Source: Anticarsia gemmatalis (lineage: Eukaryota > Arthropoda > Insecta > Lepidoptera > Erebidae). Taken from it: 64,000 nucleotides of DNA. Shown one piece after another: positions 10,878-18,776 of this stretch (the first letter of the stretch is position 1; each line of letters starts with the position of its first letter). The notes beneath the pieces are model-generated. The model did no database searches. It was not told the DNA's origin and saw nothing but the letters and a program-made list of their open reading frames with translations. Both the position numbers and the translations under genes were made by a program. The DNA is taken from the NCBI RefSeq assembly GCF_050436995.1, contig NC_134747.1, positions 11,663,501 through 11,727,500 on the forward strand. Reading direction: 5' to 3'.

Positions 10878-11289
10878 TACACTCGTAGTAAAACTCCTTG
10901 AATGGAAAGCACCATCCCTCTTTGTGCGCATGTGTGCGTAAGCAACGCGTTTGTAGTAGTGAATGACCAGCGGAAAACTCCGCCCCTATTCGATCGCTAT
11001 CAAAGTTGTGCATGTGGGTGAAAGATAACCATGGTGTGTGTGCGTGAATTTATCTATCTCCTGTCATCACAGGCGGTTTTTTCTTTCGCTTGCAACGATT
11101 TTCTATGCCCAAATAGTGCGGCAGCGTTAATACGAAATTGAATAAATTATTCGTTGGTAAAGTTTCTTATTAATACTATGACATTGAGTTCTCCATGTTT
11201 TTTATAGTTAAACTTATTAGATAATTTACCCGATGCTATATCAGAAAATTTTAAGGTCAAGTTGTTTAGTGTACCGGCGTTTCAATCGC

Positions 11290-11390
11290 GATAGGACGCC
11301 ACTGCTGTCGCACTGACTCGTAGCGGTTGACGATGCGTCGGGGGAGTCTTCGACGCAACTACCAGGCAAACATGAGTTATTAGGACGTCC
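11290..11390 (+). repeat. Array unit 17 (GCGTCGGGGG subtype)
   Basis: Start GATAGGACGCCACTG, related to unit 15. Then GACGATGCGTCGGGGGAGTC, TTCGACGCAACTACCAGG, ACATGAG, TAGGACG. TGCGTCG and CGACGCA can pair across the purine loop (7 bp), a stem also seen in unit 20. Confidence 0.88.
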
Positions 11391-11704
11391 AAAATTTTCC
11401 ATTATCAAAATGAACGACTTCACAACAATTTATTAATAATAAAGAGAAAGGAGGGGTTGTTCTTTGATTGAATTTATTCTTACGGACAGTTTTTTTACGT
11501 AATTTTACACAACATAATCATTATTTATGTGTGTAGTATCCGCACAATACGTTGTGCGAAAACACGTCTGTTCAAATTAAAGGTCTCATTTATTTAATTA
11601 ATCTTGAAGCCGGTAGTTTTTACTTCTAACTTGAGTCAATATTACTGAACAGTTGTCAGAATTCTGTAATGTACCCAAATCTATGAGTATTGAACTAGTA
11701 GAAC

Positions 11705-11830
11705 AGAGGGCGCTTCTAAATTTAACGTCAAAGTAGCAACTGTGGCGACGACGCTCGTGGCGACTCGCGACGACGCGTCGCGGGATGTTTTGTCGTAAGT
11801 ACTAGGAGAATATAAAACAAAAGACATTAA
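11705..11830 (+). repeat. Array unit 18 (GACGCGTCG subtype)
   Basis: Perfect AGAGGGCGCTTC core, GTGGCGACGACGCTCGTGGC middle, GACGACGCGTCGCGGGATGT, TCGTAAGTACTAGGAGAATA, TAAAACAAAAGAC. Closest relatives are units 16 and 20. Confidence 0.9.
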
Positions 11831-12324
11831 ATGCTTCCTCGTTAAGTCCCTCACGACTCATCGAATGATTGCCTGAAAATGATTGGGAAAATCGGTAAAA
11901 AATATTGGTTTGAAACAAGTTGGACACAAAAAGGTTATTTATTTTAAAATGTTCTTGCACTTATTATTATCGTGATAAGTTAGGTTTTGCTATGATGTTT
12001 TGGCCAACTCAAATCCAAGTCTTGTTGTTACACATCAATTTGACAAAAAACTTTTGTATGTAACTAATAATAAGAAATTCGAATTATTATCTAAATCGTG
12101 TTGTGTATTATTATATTATTCAATCGACATCATTCGTTTCAACAGGAGTTATAATTTAATAATTAAAATCATTTTAATTGTTTAATTTTAATCATCGTGG
12201 AAACAATGATTGTCTAAAATTATTATAGATGGGTGGGTATGTTATTGCATGCAGGGGCTTACACTGCATACACAGTCGTTTTGGGAGGGTGCGAGTGTGA
12301 TGTGAGGGTGCGTATAGTACGAAT

Positions 12325-12409
12325 TCGGCAGCACTCGTAGCCACTCGCTACGATCGGTCGGGAAATGTTTCCACGATTGTACCAGGAGAAAATAAACAAG
12401 AAAGATATA
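12325..12409 (+). repeat. Array unit 19, 5' block missing
   Basis: Only the middle and 3' blocks are present: CACTCGTAGCCACTCGCTAC, GATCGGTCGGGAAATGTTTC, ATTGTACCAGGAG, AAATAAAC, AAAGATAT. It ends about 40 bp before unit 20, so these two are nearly contiguous (anchors 149 bp apart). Confidence 0.82.
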
Positions 12410-12445
12410 AGGACGACGCGTAGAGCAATTAATTAATCGTAGAGC

Positions 12446-12560
12446 AGAGGGCGCTACGAAATTCGTAGCGTTATCGGCGATCGTAGCGACGATGTCGAAC
12501 GACGCGTCGGGGGATGTTTCGACGCTGATACTAGGAGCTCATAAAACGTAGGTAACGTAT
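12446..12560 (+). repeat. Array unit 20 (GACGCGTCG subtype)
   Basis: Perfect core within AGAGGGCGCTACGAAATTCG. CGCTACGAA and TTCGTAGCG form an inverted repeat around one base. Then GTAGCGACGATGTCG, ACGCGTCGGGGGATGTTTCG and GATACTAGGAGCTCATAAAA. GCGTCG pairs with CGACGC over a 10-base loop. One of the most structured units. Confidence 0.92.
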
Positions 12561-13001
12561 TACGTTTTTCCAGCCCCATCCATGATTAGCCCGAGACTCG
12601 TGACCAAGCAACACTTAATTTCAAGTCGTGTTATTAAGATCGCTGGATGAATTATTAGCATACTTTTCAATAAAATTAATATCTAATTGTTCTTACTGTC
12701 AATTTATTATTTTCATCGCTATAAGCGATAATTGAAATTCGATCATTGACGAGTGACATTACATATTTATGATATTAGGACTGTTTATTGCTTCTGCGTA
12801 TTGACTTTGGTCCCACATGGCGTGCTTCCAAAAGTCCGGGAGAATTGAGATGGTAAAAACAAACAAATAGTATGCCATTTTAACTACTTCTTTACTTATG
12901 CATTATTGCACAATATTATCGTACGCAATAAAAACTCACGAAATAATGATACTCCAGAAAGTCAGCAAAGCTTTATTCATTAACTCGTGCTATTCGGCAC
13001 T

Positions 13002-13113
13002 AGATGGCACATTAATATTTATTGCCCGTGCAGCGAGCGCCGTATTGACGTTGCGGGCGGAGGACTGAACTGAACGGGCCCAAGTACTAGGACAACATGA
13101 CGCATAAGGAAGT
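13002..13113 (+). repeat. Array unit 21
   Basis: AGATGGCACATT start, with upstream GGCACT resembling the outer half of a CTCF motif. Then CAGCGAGCGCCGTATTGACG, GCGGGCGGAGGACTGAAC, CAAGTACTAGGACAACATGA and TAAGGA. Confidence 0.86.
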
Positions 13114-13521
13114 TTATGGATGCTGAGTTTGTAGGAAAAGTCCGATCAATTGAAGTTAAGGGTGGTTTGCGAACATTTTTTATGAATTTGTAATATTGTT
13201 GTGAACGGCTGAACGCAGACCGGTTATTTAATTTGTATTAAGTCATTGTACTAATTATACCGACGCCACCTTTATCATCTGCAATAGATGATGTATACAG
13301 GCCGTGATGATGAAGTAAAAAATGCAAGTTTTGCCAAAGTTTGAGTAATTTTGATTATACCACTCAACTGATGATGACATTTTTACGTCTTTTTTTCCTC
13401 CTATCCTTATGACTTCAAAACTTAATTTGATTTTACTCCACGATAGAATAAGAAATAATAATGTTGGTTTATGGTAATAAAAAAATATGAACCTCCATAA
13501 GGCTCGTGGCTATGCTACTGT

Positions 13522-13650
13522 AGAGGACGCTACGAAATCCGTAGAGGGTGAAACCGTAGTAGTGTAGCGCCGCCTCCGTAGCTCTTGTAGAGGGAGACTT
13601 CGTTTATTAAGGGTTGGAGGTACCAAGGTAGCATGAATCATAAGATGTTA
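13522..13650 (+). repeat. Array unit 22
   Basis: AGAGGACGCTACGAAATCCG start, GTAGTAGTGTAGCGCCGCC and CGTAGCTCTTGTAGAGGGAG, a drifted purine block, anchor GGTACCAAGGTAGCATGAA, ATAAGATG. The GCTACG near the start can pair with either CGTAG(C) further along. Confidence 0.88.
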
Positions 13651-14156
13651 GATGTAGCGCGAGGGTGAGGAATACGAGGAACACTTTCGGTTAGGTTAGG
13701 GGTTGTAAATTCTTTAGCAACAAATAAAAGACATACATTATTAACGTAGTATTGTGTATGTTGTTGTTATTCTGTAATATAAGTATGTATATCCAGAGTA
13801 CCTAGTAAAAAAAATTAGGGATTACTATCATTACTAAGTTTGCATTTTCTATATTTGTACCGTTCAAAGAATATCAACAGTAAGAAAAAAATATCAACAC
13901 TACTTATTTCAATCTTCAGAAACTGAAAGTTTGCGTAAAAGGTCGAAAAATGACTTCTACTATTGATTGTACATATCAAATTTAGCTATGTACAAAAGAA
14001 AATACTTAAATATAAATATAATTAAAATAAGACATCATAAAATATCTCCGCATCGCCGACCTCTGATAATGCAATTTATAACCATAAAAGTTCGGAAAGA
14101 GTAATTGTTAAACTTTCGAAGAAATGCACGTTTTAATAAGTCTGCTACATTTGCGT

Positions 14157-14277
14157 AGATGTCGCTACGCCGCGTAGTGAACACAACGCCGCCGCCGTAG
14201 CTCGTAGCGCCGTCGATCCGCGGGAGGTTTCATCGTCACTAGACAAAATACTAGGGCAGCATGCACCTGTAAGATAT
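14157..14277 (+). repeat. Array unit 23
   Basis: AGATGTCGCTACGCCGCGTA start, in which CTACGC and GCGTAG form a palindrome. Then GCCGCCGTAGCTCGTAGCGC, CGCGGGAGGTTTCATCG, ATACTAGGGCAGCATGCA and TAAGATAT. The core has one change (G to T). Confidence 0.9.
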
Positions 14278-14505
14278 TTCCTTCACCCTGAACTTCGGCA
14301 TGTGTGTGTAAACTACCCTCCAAGTAGAATATGGATACAACAGGTAAGGAGCACACTAGTAATAGGGAATTGTTTTTGGTTATTAAAAAAGTGTTAATGT
14401 GTGTGAATTCATAGGCTTGCTAGGGGTGAGAGTGAGATGACATGATTAGACTACACAATAAGTGTGACAAAGACAGAGGTTTTGATAGTGAGAGCGGTTT
14501 CCACT

Positions 14506-14574
14506 GTTAATCTCAATAGGCCTGAAACAATAACGGATGGCATCCGTTATTGTTTCAGGCCTATTGAGATTAAC
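14506..14574. repeat. Perfect palindrome, 34-bp arms, 1-base centre
   Basis: GTTAATCTCAATAGG... runs to 14539 and is repeated exactly inverted from 14541 to 14574 around a single G at 14540. Neither arm extends beyond. It lies in the linker between units 23 and 24. A foldback (MITE-like) element or a recent inverted duplication; the exact arms argue for youth or ongoing correction. Confidence 0.9.
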
Positions 14575-14864
14575 AATTTGTAATAACTACGAAACAATAT
14601 TCAAATCCGTATTTTATAAAATGTTTGTAATTTTATAATAACTATCTCAGTTATTCTTAAAAGATGCGTGAATAGTGAAAGATTACAGTAAAAAATCATA
14701 ACATACTTTAAAATAACAATAAAGTGAATTCCGTAACTTTGCATAAAGTTCAAAAATACTTATGCTTAAAATGCTTATGCGTAAATATGCTAAACATTTC
14801 GTTCAACTAATATATTTCTTCAAAGTTTTATTCTATTTAACGTTAATATGTTTCAGCAGTTGTC

Positions 14865-14940
14865 AGTAGCGACGCCGCATTGTGGGAGGCTTCAGCGCTT
14901 TGTGAAAAAGTACTAGGGCATTATAAAGCTTAAAGATGTT
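14865..14940 (+). repeat. Array unit 24, 5' block missing
   Basis: Starts directly at GTAGCGACGCCG, then GTGGGAGGCTTCAGCGC, TTTGTGAAAAAGTACTAGGG, CATTATAAAG and TAAAGATG. No AGAKGGCGC core within 40 bp upstream. The 3' half is among the closest to consensus. Confidence 0.87.
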
Positions 14941-15213
14941 CGTTACGGTATCCCGTTTATTGACCGAGCTTTCAGTGGTTTCAAAAAGGATTTGCAACTT
15001 TGTTTTTATTACAATTAGATATGAGATACAAACTCAACAATTAATATATAAACATTAAAATGTCCGTTTTAAATTTTTGTTTTATTTTCATAATTACTTC
15101 ATGACAAAACAGTTTTTTATAACACTGTAATTGTTCTTTAAACAGTAAAAGCTTTGCCATAGACTATAACTATTCAGAGTATTCAGTTAGCAAGACGTGA
15201 AGGCTTTACTTAT

Positions 15214-15325
15214 AGGGGGCGTTCTAGTAGTTAACATGTTAGCGGATTGTAGCGCCGTTGGACGTCGGAAGGTTTCAGCGCCGCATGAAAATGTACTAGG
15301 CGCACATAGAATATAAGGATATAGA
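15214..15325 (+). repeat. Array unit 25
   Basis: Core AGGGGGCGTTCT, then TTGTAGCGCCGTTGGACGTC, GGAAGGTTTCAGCGCCGCAT, AAAATGTACTAGGCGCACAT and ATAAGGATAT. Very similar over the 3' two thirds to unit 26, which suggests a recent local duplication. Confidence 0.92.
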
Positions 15326-15636
15326 AGCCTTATTTTATGCCTCAAGCGACTGAAATAAGCTGAAGGGATGATTGAGGTTATGTTATACGTTACTGTAAAT
15401 TGTTATTAGACCATCCTGGCGAGGTGTAGAAATAAAGTTAATATATTGGCCAATATATTCTATCTAATTATCGAGGTGATTTAAGAAAAAAAAGCAGGAA
15501 ATATTAATTTATCGACTTTTATAAGTAACTTAAAAGTATGTAAGAATTAGTAAAAAATATATCAAAAACCTGGTTCTTAATTATGATTTTATTTGAGTCC
15601 GGTATCATAAACGTTCACTTAACCGGTTACTTTTGT

Positions 15637-15758
15637 AGATGGCGTTTGTATCATATCTTAGCGATATCCGTCGCTTTCAGAACCTTGTGGCGCCGTAGGA
15701 CGTCGGAAGGTTCCAACGCTGCATGAAAAAGTACTAGGGCCTCATAAGTTATAAGAAT
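15637..15758 (+). repeat. Array unit 26
   Basis: Core AGATGGCGTTTG, then TTGTGGCGCCGTAGGACGTC, GGAAGGTTCCAACGCTGCAT, AAAAAGTACTAGGGCCTCAT and ATAAGAAT. Sister of unit 25. Confidence 0.92.
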
Positions 15759-16565
15759 GTCTACGTATCCTTGATATATTGCTGAAAAATGTTAACTCTA
15801 TCAAGACGCCTCTGGGTTGACTATGAACTTTCAAACGTTTTATTTAGTTATATTGGTGATTTGATTTTTGTTTAGAATTTGTATTAAAATGGTGTATCTA
15901 TAGTTTGTTACTAAACTTTTTGTAGGTATTATCTTGTTAAGTATAATTATACTCAAAGTTAACTACTTTATAACACGGAATACTTCGAATAGTTTAAAAA
16001 TAATATAGTCGTGGTTGTTTCACGGTAATATTTGCTCTTATATAATAAAAAGTTACCCTTACACAAAATAAAAACTTTTATAACCTTCCAAAAATAAAAC
16101 ACATGTCCAGCTTTCCGACATGCAATAAAGTGGTAACAAAAAACAATATTTGAGGTCAGTCTACACTTTTACGGCTCCCTAGAGCGCCATAGAGCTGACA
16201 CGTATTTTTGTACTGAGTTAATTTATGTAGTACTATAACCTAAAAATACGTTGTATTTCTAGATTATTTTCGGGTTTACTATTTTTGGGAATACTTTTCA
16301 TAGGGTGAAATGGATGTTGGTTTATATTTGAATGATCTTAGAATTCAATGATAGAGTGACAATATGACATGTATTACTTAAGCGCAAAATAAAATATGTC
16401 AACTGAGCTATGCCACAAGCCGCTTTTTGTGTTGTTGTGTATACTTTTCACAATACTTAAAAAAACATTTATACTAAAGGTAACATTATAAGTCTAAAGA
16501 TTCTAAAACAGTTCAGTGAGATCAAAGTCTAACGCTTCTTTAATTGTCGGAGGAGACGTTTAAAA

Positions 16566-16693
16566 GACTCACCCCCGGTTTCTAAGTACTTTTAATGGTA
16601 GTTTATCTATTCATTAGCGTTTTTTTATATGAGTTTCAACGCTATTAAATAGATAAACTACCATTAAATGTACTTAGAAACCGGGGGTGAGCC
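16566..16693. mobile_element. Foldback MITE
   Basis: Inverted arms 16566-16619 and 16640-16693 with few mismatches around a 20-base AT-rich loop. The termini read (GC)TCACCCCCGGTTTCTAAG. No coding content. It is directly followed by a short lepidopteran repeat tail, GTCAGCAGTGGGCATTAATG. Confidence 0.82.
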
Positions 16694-16908
16694 TTTCACG
16701 GAGGTCAGCAGTGGGCATTAATGGGTTAAATTAACTTTATTAAAATAGCTACAAAATATTTCGTCTTAATTTTAAATAGAATTTAAGCGAATGTTGTATG
16801 CCTCACAATGTAACACAAAGGTAATGACGGATCGTTTACGAAACAAATGTTCCTTCGTGAATAAATTACACAAATGTTACATGCTGGATGTACAAATTGG
16901 TTGCCATG

Positions 16909-16955
16909 AATTCAATCGAATTACAAAATACTCGCTTTTGTAATTCGATTGAATT
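16909..16955. repeat. Short perfect foldback, 20-bp arms
   Basis: AATTCAATCGAATTACAAAA at 16909-16928 pairs exactly with 16936-16955 over a 7-base loop. MITE-like; a small hairpin RNA is possible but nothing else supports it. Confidence 0.75.
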
Positions 16956-17149
16956 TTCGCAAAAGTTTCTTGTAACTTACGTTTTGTTCAACTCCAGTTA
17001 AAGTAATTTATTATAGTAATGACGAACAATTGGATACAATATTCTAACAAAGCTTATTATTTCGCGTCTTCTTTTATTGTTTAATTTCTTGGGATGGAAT
17101 TTTTAAAAGTTATTGAATTAATAAAAATAATTTCTATCTCGGAGAAGTT

Positions 17150-17195
17150 TGGATGAGATCTTTGCCCAACAATGGGACAGTATACGTTAAAAAAC
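17150..17195 (+). repeat. Repeat tail fragment
   Basis: GATGAGATCTTTGCCCAACA and ATGGGACAG are the familiar 3' module of lepidopteran retroelements (compare 57850-57885). No body is recognisable. Confidence 0.45.
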
Positions 17196-17696
17196 TCTCC
17201 CAATTCTTTTTATAACCTTTTAAAAACAAAAATACCACACAAATCAAACATCAATCCTCGACCCAGGAACACATAAAGCCTCTGACATATTCGCGAAACA
17301 ACTTTTCTTTTCGACACACATTAAGCTAAACACATCACGTATCGAGTGACTGACAGTTTCACAAATATGCAACGACGTACTAAGATGTACGAGAACACTT
17401 GGGCCAAATTCTTGCTGAGTTTGTGTTAAATGTGTGAAAAGATTTTTTGTGAAGATATATTTATATTTGAGCTATTTTCTGATAGATATATAAAATATGG
17501 TGTATGTTTCGCGTCTACATACTACGTAGTACTACATAGAGGTAGAGGATATCCTCATAATTGTATTATTTAGTAATTAGTGTTTTTCGGTACTATATCA
17601 AAAGAGCTAGACTTTATAATTGTGTCATGACAAATTTAATGTCTAATTACTCAAAAGAGTATAAGAATAAATATTTAGTTCATTAAGATCATGTCT

Positions 17697-17825
17697 AGAT
17701 GGCGCTCGAACTTTCTATCGTCACGCTCTACGACGTAGCCCGCGTAGCCCGTAGCGACGTCTCGTAGCGGAAGGTTTCAGCGTCACGGCAAATTGTACCA
17801 GGATAACATGAGGCACAAGGATGTA
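17697..17825 (+). repeat. Array unit 27, last well-kept unit
   Basis: Perfect AGATGGCGCTCG core, CTCTACGACGTAGCCCGCGT and GTAGCCCGTAGCGACG words, GTAGCGGAAGGTTTCAGCG, AATTGTACCAGGATAACATG, ACAAGGATG. It stands 2 kb from unit 26. Between them are three foldback or tail fragments but no further unit that I can recognise. Confidence 0.92.
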
Positions 17826-18039
17826 AAATATTTTCTCGCTCATAGAAAAGTTGATGTGGAAAATCGAGGGAAATGGATAAGCGCAATTAATTCGCGACAA
17901 CGGCTAAAATAGATTTCTGGAAATCCCGATTAGAGCGGAAAATGTCTACTTTGTACCAGGCAAGCAGCTAAGCAAGAGGGTATTAGACGAGCTTAGAGAG
18001 GGTTAGAAAAAGAGAGAGTGCTTAGTGGGTGGGCATTCA

Positions 18040-18115
18040 AGTTCAGAGGGCGGAGCATTTTCACGCATGCGCACTTGGTAAGAACGATATGTGAACTTGG
18101 TACCAAACTTTCTGA
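18040..18115 (+). promoter_or_regulatory. Possible promoter-like GC patch
   Basis: Contains GAGGGCGGAGC (GC-box-like), CACGCATGCGCAC (NRF1-like palindrome) and CTTGGTAAGA, which has the form of a 5' splice site, all within about 75 bp of otherwise AT-rich DNA. It might be the start of a non-coding transcript. No TATA box or open frame supports a protein gene. Confidence 0.25.
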
Positions 18116-18419
18116 CAAACTTAAGTAGGTATTTCAATATCTCGCTGATATATAAAATGAATTATCAAAACAAAAGCTATAATATTTATAAAAAATTGTA
18201 AAATATAATGTGTAGGTTATCCTTGTACCTTTCAACTTCAGTTCTATTCATATAAAATTTTAAAAGTGTTCTTTTTTGTTACAGACTTCAGATTAAGGAA
18301 AATTAAATAATAATAGAAATTGTATAACAACACAATATTATTATAAAAAGTCCAAAAATAATGCCAACATAAACAATATTCTTATTAAATACGCGAAAGA
18401 CTGCTACCTATTTGCGTTC

Positions 18420-18429
18420 AGCGCCATCT
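18420..18429 (-). promoter_or_regulatory. Reverse-oriented CTCF-like core right of the array
   Basis: The minus strand reads AGATGGCGCT preceded by CAGCC, a full core match in the orientation opposite to the array units. It lies about 600 bp right of the last well-kept unit and has no other unit blocks around it. Motif match only; binding is inferred. Confidence 0.4.
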
Positions 18430-18704
18430 GGCTGTTTTCAATAGAACTGGCACCTATTTGGGTAGAAACGAAATCATATTAAACAAAGTTTGTTGTATCT
18501 ATAATAATATATTACGACGATGATTAACCGCTGAAATTAGTAGAACTGTGATATATTTTATAATAAAGTAGGTAAGACTCGTTTCTATTTGTATGAAATA
18601 AACTGTATTTTTTTACATACATACAATACGGCGCGGAAAAGCGGCTGCTGCCTGCAACTTTTGTAGCGGTGCTACGACACTAAGTAGTACACAGTATCGT
18701 TCAT

Positions 18705-18776
18705 AGATGGCGTTGTTCTTAAAGAAACAATTTCTAAGCTTTGAGCTTTTGTATTTTGTTATGGTATTCGTTTTAT
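18705..18776 (+). repeat. Possible relic unit 28
   Basis: AGATGGCGTTG (core match), then after about 30 bp AAGCTTTGAGCTTTTGTA, which resembles the GAGCTTTGAGCGCTTGTACC of unit 10. The anchor is not preserved. Just upstream (18662-18677) is GTAGCGGTGCTACG. It could be a decayed terminal unit or chance. Confidence 0.35.

Larger units (their letters stand above)
15759..17696. other. Long linker between units 26 and 27
   Basis: AT-rich. Holds the foldbacks at 16566 and 16909 and two short repeat tails, and no recognisable array unit. Even without the foldbacks it is about three times the usual spacing, so units were probably lost here. Confidence 0.5.
193..17825 (+). repeat. Array of at least 27 co-oriented GC-rich units (candidate CTCF-site array or structured ncRNA locus)
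   Basis: A unit of about 100-140 bp recurs at least 27 times on the + strand and never as a recognisable complete copy on the other strand. The order of blocks is constant: AGAKGGCGCTACG at the start, several CGTAGC/GCTACG words, a purine-rich GGAGGCTTCAGCGC-like or GCGTCGGGGGAGCTTT-like block, the anchor TACYAGG, then a CATGAA/CATAAA-like motif, and usually AAGGAT about 10 bases later. Anchors (first A of ACYAGG) lie at 277, 1266, 1406, 2221, 4713, 5961, 6241, 6806, 7385, 7931, 8443, 8880, 9757, 10342, 10851, 11361, 11801, 12381, 12530, 13086, 13622, 14250, 14912, 15295, 15733 and 17797. One further unit, near 1820, is degenerate. Linker DNA is AT-rich and largely unrelated between units. 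There is no open frame through the units, so they are not exons of a protein gene. The first-block match to the CTCF core is seen; binding is inferred. Confidence 0.93.

Noticed and set aside
193..17705. YY1/Pho sites instead of CTCF at the unit starts
   Set aside because: AGATGGCGC would also suit YY1/Pho (GCCAT), but units with AGAGGGCGC keep the rest of the core and lose GCCAT, which favours CTCF. Not excluded for individual units.
193..17825. Array units as exons of one spliced RNA
   Set aside because: An AG precedes most starts, but the 3' end has no invariant GT: units 3, 5, 11, 17, 20 and 23 lack it.
193..17825. CRISPR array
   Set aside because: Eukaryotic context, diverged repeats, and spacers hundreds of bases long and irregular.
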